Shown piece after piece: positions 7,948 through 16,892 of a stretch of 64,000 nt of DNA. Each line of letters starts with the position of its first letter. Position 1 is the first letter of the stretch. A program made the position numbers and the translations under genes. This DNA comes from Tersicoccus solisilvae (GTDB taxonomy: Bacteria > Actinomycetota > Actinomycetes > Actinomycetales > Micrococcaceae), in contig NZ_BMJI01000003.1 in the NCBI RefSeq assembly GCF_014643255.1, positions 1 through 64,000 of the forward strand. Direction: 5' to 3'. Below the pieces are notes generated by a model that was not told where the DNA came from, did no database searches, and worked only from the letters and a program-made list of their open reading frames with translations.

Positions 7948-9342
7948 TCAGCGGGTGGCGGAGCTGCCGGTCCCGGCGAGCCGGTCCGTCGTCGACCCGT
8001 CGACGGCGGGCTCGGCGGTCACCGACGTGGGCTCGTGCAGGTCGGCCTCGCCGTGGGCGAGCATCGTCGCCTCGTCGAACCTGTCGTCGCCGGAGAGCAC
8101 GCGGTTCACCTGGCCGAGGTCGATCTCGCCGACCCACTTGCCGATCAGCAGGGTGGCGACGGCGTTGCCGGTGAAGTTGGTCAGCGCGCGGGCCTCGGAC
8201 ATGAACTTGTCGATGCCGACGATGACGCCCATCCCGCCGAGCAGGTCCGCCCGGTGCGCCTGCAGGCCGGCCGCGAGGGTGGCCAGGCCGGCGCCGGTGA
8301 CCCCGGCGGCGCCCTTGGAGGCGATGATCATGAAGACGAGCAGGCCGATCTGCTCCCCCAGGCTCATCTGGATGCCCATGGCGTTGGCCACGAACAGGGA
8401 CGCCATCGTCAGGTAGATCGCGGTGCCGTCCAGGTTGAAGGAGTACCCGGTCGGGACGGTGACGCCGACCACCGGCTTGGAGACGCCCGCGTGCTCCATC
8501 TTCGCGATCAGCCGCGGCAGCGCCGTCTCGGAGGACGAGGTGGAGAAGATCAGCAGGTACTCGCGGCCCAGGTACTTCATCAGCTTGAGGATGCTGACCC
8601 CGGTGACCACCTTCAGCAGCGTGCCGAGCACACCGACGATGAACACGGCGCAGGTGAGGTAGAAGGCGGCCATCAGCAGGAACATGGCGCCGACGGCGGC
8701 CCAGCCGGTGCTGCCGACAACGGCGGCGATGGCGCCGAACGCGCCGATCGGGGCGACCCACATGATCATGGTGAGGATCCGGAACACGACGCCCTGGACC
8801 AGGGTCAGCCCCTTGATCAGCGGCTGCGCCGTCGGGCCCATCTGCTGCAGCGCGAACCCGACGAGCAGGGCCACGAACAGCACGGGCAGCACCGGGACGG
8901 AGCCCGGGATGATCTCCATCAGGAACTTGACCGTCGGATCGACGTCCCCGGCGGCGGCCGGGTTGTACGGGGTGAGCTTCAGCCCGGTGCCCGGGTGCAC
9001 GAAGTTGCCCACCACCAGGCCGATGGCCAGGGCGAACGTCGACATCGCGATGAAGTAGACCAGGGCCAGGCCGCCGACCTTGCCGACCGTGGCGGCCTTC
9101 GCGATCGAGCCGATGCCGAGCACGATGGTGCAGAAGATGACCGGGCCGATCATCATCTTGATCAGGTTGACGAACCCGTCGCCCAGCGGCTTGAGGCTCT
9201 TGGCGAACTCGGGCGCGACGAGCCCGACGGCGACGCCGAGCACCACCGCGGTGATGACGGCGATGTACAGCCAGTGGGTGCGGTCCTTCTTGCGGGCCGG
9301 GACCCCCGGCTTGGCGGCGGCTTCCGCCTGGTTCTCACTCAT
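7948..9342 (-). CDS. dctA: C4-dicarboxylate transport protein DctA (dicarboxylate/cation symporter)
   Basis: A 464-residue symporter of the DAACS/GltP family that imports succinate, fumarate and malate with cations. Visible features are the first membrane helices after a charged 22-residue N-terminus, MMIGPVIFCTIVLGIGSI, the serine-rich re-entrant motif FSTSSSETALPRL, and TGYSFNLDGTAIYLTMA of transmembrane helix 7. The C-terminal 40 residues are hydrophilic. GAAGGGG precedes the ATG; upstream extension of the frame is not needed. It is divergent from a CitA/DcuS-type kinase that very likely controls it, with a CRP-like palindrome in between. Confidence 0.93.
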   Translation of the reverse strand: MSENQAEAAAKPGVPARKKDRTHWLYIAVITAVVLGVAVGLVAPEFAKSLKPLGDGFVNLIKMMIGPVIFCTIVLGIGSIAKAATVGKVGGLALVYFIAMSTFALAIGLVVGNFVHPGTGLKLTPYNPAAAGDVDPTVKFLMEIIPGSVPVLPVLFVALLVGFALQQMGPTAQPLIKGLTLVQGVVFRILTMIMWVAPIGAFGAIAAVVGSTGWAAVGAMFLLMAAFYLTCAVFIVGVLGTLLKVVTGVSILKLMKYLGREYLLIFSTSSSETALPRLIAKMEHAGVSKPVVGVTVPTGYSFNLDGTAIYLTMASLFVANAMGIQMSLGEQIGLLVFMIIASKGAAGVTGAGLATLAAGLQAHRADLLGGMGVIVGIDKFMSEARALTNFTGNAVATLLIGKWVGEIDLGQVNRVLSGDDRFDEATMLAHGEADLHEPTSVTAEPAVDGSTTDRLAGTGSSATR

Positions 9343-9471
9343 GGTGTCCCCTTCGACTCCGTGCTGGTTCCGTGCTGATGGTGGAGAATTGCTGGTCGGC
9401 TGCTGTACTCGCGCCCCGGGGATGCCCAGGAGACGCAGCTCACGGCCGCTCGTGTTCCACGATCCCACTGC

Positions 9472-9487
9472 TGTGACCCCCGTCACC
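9472..9487. promoter_or_regulatory. CRP/GlxR-like operator between dctA and the sensor kinase
   Basis: The sequence TGTGACCCCCGTCACC matches the CRP/GlxR form TGTGA-N6-TCACA at nine of ten fixed positions. It lies in the divergent promoter region, 67 nt before the kinase start and 130 nt before dctA. Control by cAMP-responsive GlxR would fit a carbon-source transporter; no footprint evidence is available. Confidence 0.5.
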
Positions 9488-9553
9488 GGTTGTGGTCATA
9501 CTGGTCGCGGCGACGCCGTCCCTGTCATCCGTCCGAGCGTCCGGAGGTGGAGC

Positions 9554-11341
9554 GTGCACCCGTGGAGCATCGCGCGGCGTCTCTTCGTCGGGCAGCTGCT
9601 GTTCATCGTCTGTGCCACCGTCGTGGTGTCGTGGGTCGTGGTGACCCACAGCCGGGACACGCTCGCCACGCAGGCGGCGGCCCGGATGAGCACGACGGCG
9701 GTGACCTTGGCCGACAGCCCGTTCGTGGCGGAGGGACTGCGCGGGGGCGCCAGCTCGGACCGGTTGCGTGCCTACACGCTCGACGTCACCGCCCACGCCC
9801 GGCTCGACTTCATCACGGTGATGCGGCCGAACCGGACCCGGGTGACGCACCCGAATCCGGCCGAGATCGGCAGGCCGTACCTGGGCACCGTCGAGCCGGC
9901 GCTGCGCGGACAGGTGTTCACCGAGACCTACACGGGCACGCTCGGCCCCTCGGTGCGGGCGATCGCGCCGGTGAAGGACGACGCCGGGACGGTGATCGGC
10001 ATGGTCGCCGTCGGCCAGACCACGGCGTCCGTCGAGTCGACCGCGCTCGCCCAGCTGCCGGCCATCCTCAGCATCGCGGCCCTGTTCGCCGCGGCGGGGG
10101 CGATCGTCTCGGTCGGGCTGAACCGGTATCTGCGGCGGGTCACGTTCGGGCAGGGACCCGAGCAGCTCGCCCGGATGGTGGTGGTGTTCGACGCGGCACT
10201 GCACTCGGTGGACGACGGGCTGGTGCTGACCGACGACGCGCACCGGGTGCTGCTGTACAACGACGTCGCGGCGGACCTGCTCGGGCTGCCGCCGGCCGCG
10301 GCGGCGGCCCGGCCGGTGGCGTTGGCGGACGTCACGCTGCCGCCGTCGATCGCCGAGCTGGTGCGCACCGGCCGCCGCTGCGAGGACGAGGTGCACGTGG
10401 CCGGGGCCCGCATCCTCGTGGTGACGCAGCGCGACGCCGTCAGCACGGAACGGACCGGCCGGTTCCGGGGGTTCGGCATCCGTGCGGATCGCCGGATCGG
10501 CCGGATGCTGACGGTGCGCGACCACACGGAGCTGACCGCCATCGCCGGGGAACTGCAGACCACGCGCACGCTCAGCGACGCCCTGCGGGCCCAGACCCAC
10601 GAGCACGCCAACCGGCTGCACACCGTCCTGACCCTGCTGGAGCTCGGCCGGGCCGGCGAGGCCGCCGGGCTGATCGCCGGTGAGCTCTCCGGCAGCGCCG
10701 CGGGGACGGGGTCCGCCGATCCCGCCGTCGCCGCCGTCGTCCCCGAGCCCCGCACCGGCGCCCTGCTGGCGGCGAAGGCCGCGCAGGGCCGCGAGCGCGG
10801 CGTCGACGTCACGGTCGAGGCCGGTGCCGGCTTCGACCCGACCGACCGCGAGGCCACCGCACTGCTGACCGTCCTCGGCAACCTGATCGACAACGCGCTC
10901 GACGCGGCGGCCAGTGCCGGGCCGGCGGGCCGCTGGGTGCACGTGGCGCTGGGTGGGGGCGACGGCGAACTGGAGGTCTCGGTCGCGGACGGGGCCGCGG
11001 CCCTCACGGCCGCCGACGTCGAGCGGATCTTCACCCGCGGTTTCAGCACGAAGCCGGTTCCTCCGGACGCACCCCGGGCCGCCGGCCGCGGCGTCGGGCT
11101 GGCCCTGGTCCGGCAGGCGGTGGCGAGTCTCGGCGGGGACATCGACGTCGACGTGCGCGACGGCACGGTGTTCACCGTCGCCATCCCGCACCAGCCGGCG
11201 GCCGACGCCGCCGACGCGGACACCGTCGCGAGCCCGGCTCCTCCCGGCTTCCCGAGCTCCCCGGGCCCGTCGGGCCGGCCGCGGGACGCGTCCCCGCACC
11301 GAACGGTGCGGGACAGTTCCACCGGGGTGCCGCTGCCGTGA
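9554..11341 (+). CDS. CitA/DcuS-family sensor histidine kinase for C4-dicarboxylates
   Basis: A 595-residue membrane kinase. It has TM1 (FVGQLLFIVCATVVVSWVVV), an extracytoplasmic PDC-type sensor domain of about 140 residues, TM2 (ILSIAALFAAAGAIVSVGL), a PAS domain around residues 215-310, and the dimerisation/phosphoacceptor helix THEHANRLHTVLTLLELG with His349. The ATPase domain shows NLIDNALDAA (N box) and GRGVGLALVRQ (G box). In the family, citrate or C4-dicarboxylates are the ligands. The GTG start follows GGAGGTGG by 3 nt or more; the upstream open frame is antisense to dctA. Its stop overlaps the response regulator start (GTGA). An unusual Pro/Ser-rich tail follows the ATPase domain. 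Confidence 0.9.
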   Translation: MHPWSIARRLFVGQLLFIVCATVVVSWVVVTHSRDTLATQAAARMSTTAVTLADSPFVAEGLRGGASSDRLRAYTLDVTAHARLDFITVMRPNRTRVTHPNPAEIGRPYLGTVEPALRGQVFTETYTGTLGPSVRAIAPVKDDAGTVIGMVAVGQTTASVESTALAQLPAILSIAALFAAAGAIVSVGLNRYLRRVTFGQGPEQLARMVVVFDAALHSVDDGLVLTDDAHRVLLYNDVAADLLGLPPAAAAARPVALADVTLPPSIAELVRTGRRCEDEVHVAGARILVVTQRDAVSTERTGRFRGFGIRADRRIGRMLTVRDHTELTAIAGELQTTRTLSDALRAQTHEHANRLHTVLTLLELGRAGEAAGLIAGELSGSAAGTGSADPAVAAVVPEPRTGALLAAKAAQGRERGVDVTVEAGAGFDPTDREATALLTVLGNLIDNALDAAASAGPAGRWVHVALGGGDGELEVSVADGAAALTAADVERIFTRGFSTKPVPPDAPRAAGRGVGLALVRQAVASLGGDIDVDVRDGTVFTVAIPHQPAADAADADTVASPAPPGFPSSPGPSGRPRDASPHRTVRDSSTGVPLP

Positions 11342-12117
11342 CGGCCGACCTGCGCGTCTTCGTCGTGGAGGACGACCAGCTGACCGCGTCGCTGCACGGC
11401 GAGTACGTGCGCCGGGTGCCCGGCTTCACGCTGGTCGGCACCGCGCACACCCGGCGGGAGGCGGTCGCGGCACTGCTGCCCGACGGCGCCCGCGCCGAAC
11501 CGGGCTCCCGGCCGCCCGCCGACCTCGTGCTGCTCGACATGAATCTGCCCGACGGGCACGGGCTCGCGATCTGCCGGATGCTGCGCGCCGCGGGCGCCGG
11601 CATCGACGTCCTCGCGATCACGGCGGCCACGGAACTCCCGGTGGTGCGCGAGGCCATCGCGCTCGGCGTCGTGCAGTACCTGATCAAGCCGTTCGGCTTC
11701 GCCGCCTTCGAGGAGAAGCTGCTCGCCTACGCCGCCTTCCGCTCCACCCTGACCGCGGGCGCCGTCGACGGCGGCGCGACGCAGGACGCGGTCGACGCCG
11801 CCCTCACCCGGCTGCGCGGCGCCCGCGCCCCGGGTGCCGCCGTCCCGCCGGCCGCGGACGACGGGGCCTCGCGCGCCGTGCGGACGCCGTCGCCCCTGCC
11901 GAAGGGCCTGTCCGAGACGACGCTGTCCCAGGTGGCGGAGCTGCTCGCCGGCAGCACCGAGGCGCTCTCGGCCACCGAGGTGCACACGGGCACGGGCATC
12001 TCCCGGGTCACCGCGCGGCGGTACCTCGAGTACCTGGCCGCGGTCGGCCGGGTGGAGAAGGAGGCCCGCTACGGCACGCCCGGCCGCCCCGAGATGGGTT
12101 ACCGCTGGCACCCGTGA
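11338..12117 (+). CDS. CitB/DcuR-family response regulator
   Basis: A 259-residue regulator. The receiver domain has the acidic pair D12/D13, phosphoacceptor D67 in VLLDMNLPDGHG and K117 in YLIKPF. After a linker of about 55 disordered residues comes a C-terminal HTH (ISRVTARRYLEYLAAVGRVE), typical of DctR/CitT regulators. It is translationally coupled to the kinase. The two are expected to activate dctA on the other strand in response to dicarboxylates. Confidence 0.92.
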   Translation: MTADLRVFVVEDDQLTASLHGEYVRRVPGFTLVGTAHTRREAVAALLPDGARAEPGSRPPADLVLLDMNLPDGHGLAICRMLRAAGAGIDVLAITAATELPVVREAIALGVVQYLIKPFGFAAFEEKLLAYAAFRSTLTAGAVDGGATQDAVDAALTRLRGARAPGAAVPPAADDGASRAVRTPSPLPKGLSETTLSQVAELLAGSTEALSATEVHTGTGISRVTARRYLEYLAAVGRVEKEARYGTPGRPEMGYRWHP

Positions 12118-12150
12118 ACCGGTTTCGCCCACACGACCACACGCTGATTG

Positions 12151-12207
12151 AGCGGGTTCCGATCGAATGACGTGCTCAACGAGCCCCGCATTCGGACGGA
12201 ACCCGCT
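12151..12207. terminator. Long inverted repeat downstream of the two-component genes
   Basis: Arms AGCGGGTTCCGATCGAATG and CATTCGGACGGAACCCGCT pair over 17 of 19 positions around a 19-nt loop. It lies 34 nt after the response-regulator stop. A terminator is likely; the length also permits a REP-like or protein-binding element. Confidence 0.55.
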
Positions 12208-12303
12208 GACTCACGCCGAATCGGGGTTCGATCGGCAGCACACGGTAGCGTCGAACCAGGAGTCCGGGATCGGGCTCCCCATCCCTGCGACAAGGAGACG
12301 ACG

Positions 12304-12507
12304 ATGAGCGACCTTCCCGGCGACGTGCCCATGGAGGACCCGACGGCGGACGAGCTGGACCCCCAGGACGGCCGCGACGCGCAGCCGGTCGAGGGCGACT
12401 CGGGCGACCCGCAGCTCGTCGACGATCCGCTGCGTGACGAGGCCGAGTTGATGGACACGGGCTTCGAGCCGGTGGACCCGGATCGGCCGGCTCAGCGCGA
12501 CATCTGA
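12304..12507 (+). CDS. Small acidic hypothetical protein
   Basis: A 67-residue protein with roughly 20 Asp/Glu residues and few basic ones, starting MSDLPGDVPMEDP and ending DPDRPAQRDI. No hydrophobic core, membrane segment or known motif is visible, so it is probably intrinsically disordered. A good AAGGAG lies 8 nt before the ATG, which supports real translation. It converges with prpE (4-nt gap). I do not recognise the family. Confidence 0.6.
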   Translation: MSDLPGDVPMEDPTADELDPQDGRDAQPVEGDSGDPQLVDDPLRDEAELMDTGFEPVDPDRPAQRDI

Positions 12508-12511
12508 GGCG

Positions 12512-14416
12512 TCAGGGTCGCAGCGCCGGGCGGATCGCGTCGAGGACGTCGGGATCCTCGATGGTCGAGGGCACCACGTAGTCCTCGCCGTCGGCGATCT
12601 GGCGCATGGTCTTGCGCAGGATCTTGCCCGACCGCGTCTTGGGGAGCGCGTCCACGACGACGGCGGTGCGGAAGTCGGCCACCGGCCCGATCTCGGTGCG
12701 GACGAGGGCCACGAGCTGACGCTGCAGTTCTTCCGGATCCGCGGACACGCCCGACTTGAGCACGACGTAGGCGTTGGCCCGCTGGCCCTTCAGGACGTCC
12801 GCGACACCGATGACGGCGCACTCGGCGACGGCCGGGTGCGAACCGACGACCTGCTCGATGGCGCCGGTCGAGAGCCGGTGGCCGGCGACGTTGATGACGT
12901 CGTCGGTGCGCCCCATGACGAACACGTAGCCGTCCTCGTCCCGGTAGCCGGAGTCCCCGGTGGCGTAGAACCCGGGGAACGCCGAGAGGTACGAGGAGAC
13001 GAACCGCTCGTCGCTGCCCCACAACGTCGTCAGGGTGCCCGGCGGCAGCGGCAGCCGGATGGCGATGTTGCCCTCCATCCCGGCCGGCAGCGGCTCGCCC
13101 GCACCGTCGACGATCGCGATGTCGTAGCCGGGCACCGGCACGGTCGGCGAACCCGCCTTGATCGGCAGGGGCTCGAGTCCGCGGGGATTCGCGCAGATCG
13201 CCCATCCGGTCTCCGTCTGCCACCAGTGGTCCACCACCGGCACCTTCAGGTGCTCCGCCGCCCACCGGTACGTGTCGGTGTCCAGCCGCTCCCCCGCTGC
13301 GAACAGCGTCCGCAGGGAGGAGACGTCGTGATCGGCCAGCAGGGACGCGTCGGGGTCGGCCTTGCGGATGGCCCGCAGTGCGGTCGGCGCGGTGAACAGC
13401 ACCTCCACGCCGTGGTCGGCCACCACCCGCCAGAAGGCGCCGGCATCGGGGGTACCGACGGGTTTGCCCTCGTAGAGCACCGTGGTGGCCCCGGCCAGCA
13501 GGGGTCCGTAGACGATGTAGGAGTGCCCGACCACCCAGCCGACGTCGGAGGCGGTCCACATCACCTGGCCGGGCCCGACGTCGTAGATGTTGGCCATCGA
13601 CCAGGTCAGCGCCACACAGGCGCCGCCGGTGTCCCGCACCACGCCCTTCGGGGAGCCCGTGGTGCCGGAGGTGTACAGGATGTAGAGCGGATCGGTGGCC
13701 GCGACCGGCACCGGTTCGACCGGGGTGGCCGTCGCCATCAGGTCGTCCCACGACAGCCACGGCTCGCCATCGGCGGCGCCGTCGAACTCGGCCCGCCCGT
13801 GAGCGAACCCGTCCCGTTCGGCGACGATCACCGACCGCACGCGGTGACCGCTCAACCGCAGTGCCTCGTCGACCGCCGGCAGGTACTCGACGCGGCGCCG
13901 TGGCTCCACGCCGCCGCTGGCGGTGACGATGACGGCCGGCGCCGCGTCCTGCACCCGGCTGGCGAGTTCACGGGGTGCGAAGCCGCCGAACACCACCGAG
14001 TGCACGGCCCCGATCCGGGCACACGCGAGCATCGCGATGACCGCCTGCGGGATCATCGGCAGGTAGAGGATCACCCGGTCCCCGTACTCCACGCCCTGGT
14101 CGCGCAGCACGCCGGCGAAGCGGCTGACCTCGTCCAGGAGCCGCCGGTAGCTGTACGTCTCCGTGCGGCCCAGCACCGCCGAGTCGTAGATCAGGGCGGT
14201 CCGCTCACCGTGGCCCGCGGCGACGTGACGGTCCAGCGCGTTGGCGCAGGCGTTCAGCCTGCCGTCGGGGAACCACCGGTAGAGCGGCGCGCGCTCGTCG
14301 TCGAGAGCCCGGGTCGGCCTGGCGGTCCACTGCACCGCGTCGGCGGCCCGCAGCCAGAAGCCCTCGGGATCGGTCAGGCTGCTCTCGTACTCGCGTCGGT
14401 AGTCCCCTGCGCTCAC
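12512..14416 (-). CDS. prpE: Propionyl-CoA synthetase (acetyl-CoA-synthetase family)
   Basis: A 634-residue acyl-CoA synthetase that activates propionate with ATP and CoA. The N-terminal ACAS_N segment is DYRREYESSLTDPEGFWLRA. The AMP-binding motif LYILYTSGTTGSPKGVVRD, the HWWQTETGWAI motif and the C-terminal ALPKTRSGKILRKTMRQIA lysine (site of acetylation control in this family) are all present. PrpE rather than Acs is favoured by linkage to the methylcitrate genes and by overall wording. The GTG start follows GAGGGG. It is divergent from the GntR regulator, with two TGTATACA sites between. Confidence 0.9.
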   Translation of the reverse strand: MSAGDYRREYESSLTDPEGFWLRAADAVQWTARPTRALDDERAPLYRWFPDGRLNACANALDRHVAAGHGERTALIYDSAVLGRTETYSYRRLLDEVSRFAGVLRDQGVEYGDRVILYLPMIPQAVIAMLACARIGAVHSVVFGGFAPRELASRVQDAAPAVIVTASGGVEPRRRVEYLPAVDEALRLSGHRVRSVIVAERDGFAHGRAEFDGAADGEPWLSWDDLMATATPVEPVPVAATDPLYILYTSGTTGSPKGVVRDTGGACVALTWSMANIYDVGPGQVMWTASDVGWVVGHSYIVYGPLLAGATTVLYEGKPVGTPDAGAFWRVVADHGVEVLFTAPTALRAIRKADPDASLLADHDVSSLRTLFAAGERLDTDTYRWAAEHLKVPVVDHWWQTETGWAICANPRGLEPLPIKAGSPTVPVPGYDIAIVDGAGEPLPAGMEGNIAIRLPLPPGTLTTLWGSDERFVSSYLSAFPGFYATGDSGYRDEDGYVFVMGRTDDVINVAGHRLSTGAIEQVVGSHPAVAECAVIGVADVLKGQRANAYVVLKSGVSADPEELQRQLVALVRTEIGPVADFRTAVVVDALPKTRSGKILRKTMRQIADGEDYVVPSTIEDPDVLDAIRPALRP

Positions 14417-14487
14417 CGCGTGCCCCTCTGCTCGGTCGGTGTGATGCACCTCATGGTAGGGACGGCAGCCGGGTCGCGCCACCCCTG

Positions 14488-14547
14488 TGTATACATCGAT
14501 CAAGAAAACACGCCCTTCTGTCGCATCTTGACGCTCCTGTGTATACA
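14488..14547. promoter_or_regulatory. Twin GntR-type operators in the prpE/gntR divergent promoter
   Basis: Two identical sites, each CCTGTGTATACA with the palindrome TGTATACA at 14488-14495 and 14540-14547, are separated by 52 bp centre to centre (about five helical turns). FCD-type GntR regulators commonly recognise palindromes of this kind. Their spacing on one face of the helix suggests cooperative binding or looping by the neighbouring regulator. Confidence 0.7.
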
Positions 14548-14588
14548 CTGACGACCGTGCGGTGACGACGCCGACCGGAGAGGACGCA

Positions 14589-15281
14589 ATGGGCAGGCGA
14601 GCCAGCGACATGGCGTACGTCCGGTTGCGCACGGAGATCGTGGACTGGCGGATCCCCCCGGGGACGGTGCTCGCTGAGGTCGAGCTCTCCGGCCGGTTGG
14701 GCGTGTCGCGCACCCCGGTGCGGGAGGCCCTGAGCCGGCTCGTCGCGGACGGGTTGGCCGCACCGCAGGGCGGTCGCGGGGTGACGGTCACGGCCGTGTC
14801 GCTCGACGACGCGCGGGATCTGTTCGACGTGCGCGTCGCGCTCGACGGGCGCGCTGCCGCCCTCGCGGCCCGACGAGCGGATCCGGCCGTCTTCGCCGAA
14901 CTCGGTGACCGATTGCGCGCCGCAGCGGACGTCCTCCGGCTCGACGAGGACCGGTCCGGCAACGACACCGACGCCTACTATGCGCTGGTCGCGCGGCTGG
15001 ACGAGGCCGTCGACGACGCCGTCGCGAACCCCCACCTGTTCGAGGCGCAGCGCCGGCTGCGCGCCCAGCTCACCCGCCTGCGCCGTCTGGCCCGGGACAA
15101 TCCCCGTCGCCTCGCCACGTCCGCCCTCGAACACGCCGCCATCGCCGACGCGATCGCCGCGGGCGACGCCGACCTCGCCGTCGCCGCGACGCGTCTGCAC
15201 CTGGCCAACGCCCTGGCCGGGATCACGACCGCCATCACGGCCGACGCGCCGCGGCCGGCCGCCGCCGGCGTGGCTCCCTGA
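14589..15281 (+). CDS. GntR-family (FCD) regulator of the methylcitrate genes
   Basis: A 230-residue regulator. The N-terminal winged helix contains the GntR signature ([19 protein letters not shown]); the C-terminal helical FCD domain has the metal/ligand-type pattern with [13 protein letters not shown] and later [15 protein letters not shown]. The ATG follows GGAGAGGA; a GTG nine codons upstream is less likely. It sits between prpE and prpDBC and very probably controls both through the twin palindromes; methylcitrate or another pathway intermediate is the likely effector by analogy. Confidence 0.88.
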   Translation: MGRRASDMAYVRLRTEIVDWRIPPGTVLAEVELSGRLGVSRTPVREALSRLVADGLAAPQGGRGVTVTAVSLDDARDLFDVRVALDGRAAALAARRADPAVFAELGDRLRAAADVLRLDEDRSGNDTDAYYALVARLDEAVDDAVANPHLFEAQRRLRAQLTRLRRLARDNPRRLATSALEHAAIADAIAAGDADLAVAATRLHLANALAGITTAITADAPRPAAAGVAP

Positions 15282-15336
15282 CCCGCTCATCCGTCCCGTC
15301 CACGTCACCCGCTCCACTCGAGAGGACCTCCCACCG

Positions 15337-16866
15337 ATGCAGACCCACCACGTGCGCGTCCACCGCAGCGACGAGAACCTGCCGCGCGAGCAGCAGCTCG
15401 CCCACCTGATCGCCGAGGTCGCCGCCGACCCGGTCGCCGTCGACGACGAGGTCACCGCCATGGTGATCAACCGCGTGATCGACAACGCCTCGGTCGCGAT
15501 CGCGTCACTGAACCGCGGGCCGATCGTCGCCGCTCGCGCCCAGGCCCTCACCCACCCGGCCTCCCGCGGCGGGGCGGGCGCCCTGCTGTTCGGGCTCGAC
15601 GGCGCGGCCGAGCACCGGACGTCCCCCGAGTGGGCCGCCTGGGCCAACGGCGTCGCCGTGCGCGAGCTCGACTACCACGACACGTTCCTGGCCGCCGAGT
15701 ACTCCCACCCCGGCGACAACATCCCGCCGATCCTCGCCGTCGCGCAGCACACCGGCCGCAGCGGCGCGGACCTGGTGCGCGGCATCGCCACCGGCTACGA
15801 GATCCAGGTCGACCTCGTCCGGGCCGTCTGCCTGCACGCCCACAAGATCGACCACGTCGCCCACCTCGGGCCCTCCGCCGCCGCCGGCATCGGCACCCTG
15901 CTCGGCCTGGACGTGGAGACGATCTTCCAGGCCGTCGGCCAGGCCCTGCACACGACGACGGCCACCCGGCAGTCCCGCAAGGGCGAGATCTCCACGTGGA
16001 AGGCCCACGCGCCGGCCCTCGCCGGCAAGATGGCCGTCGAGGCGGTCGACCGGGCGATGCGCGGCCAGACCTCCCCCGTGCCGATCTATGAGGGCGAGGA
16101 CGGCGTCATCGCCTGGCTGCTCGACGGTCCGCAGGGCGCCTACGACGTGCCGCTGCCCGCCGCCGGCGAGGCCAAGCGCTCCATCCTGGACACCTACACG
16201 AAGGAGCACTCGGCCGAGTACCAGGCGCAGGCCTGGATCGACCTGGCCCGCAAGCTGCACCGCGAGCACCCCGAGCTGGTCGACCCGGCGAACGTCGCGT
16301 CCGTGCTGATCAAGACGAGCCACCACACCCACTACGTGATCGGCTCCGGCGCCAACGACCCGCAGAAGTACGACCCGACGGCGTCGCGGGAGACTCTGGA
16401 CCACTCGATCCCGTACATCTTCACGGTCGCCCTGCAGGACGGCGCCTGGCACCACGTCGACTCCTACGCTCCCGAGCGCGCCGGCCGGCCGGACACCGTG
16501 GAGCTGTGGCGCAAGGTCACCACGGCCGAGGACCCCGAGTGGACCCGCCGGTACCACTCCCTCGACATCGCGGAGAAGGCGTTCGGCGGTTCCGTGGAGA
16601 TCACGCTGACCGACGGCCGGGTCATCACCGACGAGATCGCCGTCGCCGATGCGCACCCCCTCGGCGCGCGACCCTTCGGCCGCGACCAGTACGTCCAGAA
16701 GTTCCGCACCCTGGCCACCGGGCTGGTCGAGCCCGCCGAGATGGACCGCTTCCTCGACGCCGCCGCGCGCCTGCCCGAGCTGGGCGCCGGGGAGCTGGAC
16801 ACCCTCAACATCCAGGCCGCCGGCGGGGTCATCGACCTCGCCGCGGCCCCGGCCGGCCTGTTCTGA
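15337..16866 (+). CDS. prpD: 2-methylcitrate dehydratase
   Basis: A 509-residue MmgE/PrpD-family protein that dehydrates 2-methylcitrate to 2-methylaconitate. Typical stretches include [20 protein letters not shown] in the N-terminal helical domain, [16 protein letters not shown], and [16 protein letters not shown] in the C-terminal domain. The ATG at 15337 follows GAGAGGA. The gene is first in prpDBC, 55 nt after gntR and 26 nt before prpB. An aconitase-type AcnD/PrpF route is not encoded here, so this is the PrpD variant of the pathway. Confidence 0.95.
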   Translation: MQTHHVRVHRSDENLPREQQLAHLIAEVAADPVAVDDEVTAMVINRVIDNASVAIASLNRGPIVAARAQALTHPASRGGAGALLFGLDGAAEHRTSPEWAAWANGVAVRELDYHDTFLAAEYSHPGDNIPPILAVAQHTGRSGADLVRGIATGYEIQVDLVRAVCLHAHKIDHVAHLGPSAAAGIGTLLGLDVETIFQAVGQALHTTTATRQSRKGEISTWKAHAPALAGKMAVEAVDRAMRGQTSPVPIYEGEDGVIAWLLDGPQGAYDVPLPAAGEAKRSILDTYTKEHSAEYQAQAWIDLARKLHREHPELVDPANVASVLIKTSHHTHYVIGSGANDPQKYDPTASRETLDHSIPYIFTVALQDGAWHHVDSYAPERAGRPDTVELWRKVTTAEDPEWTRRYHSLDIAEKAFGGSVEITLTDGRVITDEIAVADAHPLGARPFGRDQYVQKFRTLATGLVEPAEMDRFLDAAARLPELGAGELDTLNIQAAGGVIDLAAAPAGLF

Positions 16867-16892
16867 GTTTTCTTCCGAGAGGATCCACTCCG

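Noticed and set aside
12215-12240. GGGGTTCGATCGG resembling a tRNA T-loop
   Set aside because: No acceptor stem, D-loop or anticodon arm can be drawn around it.
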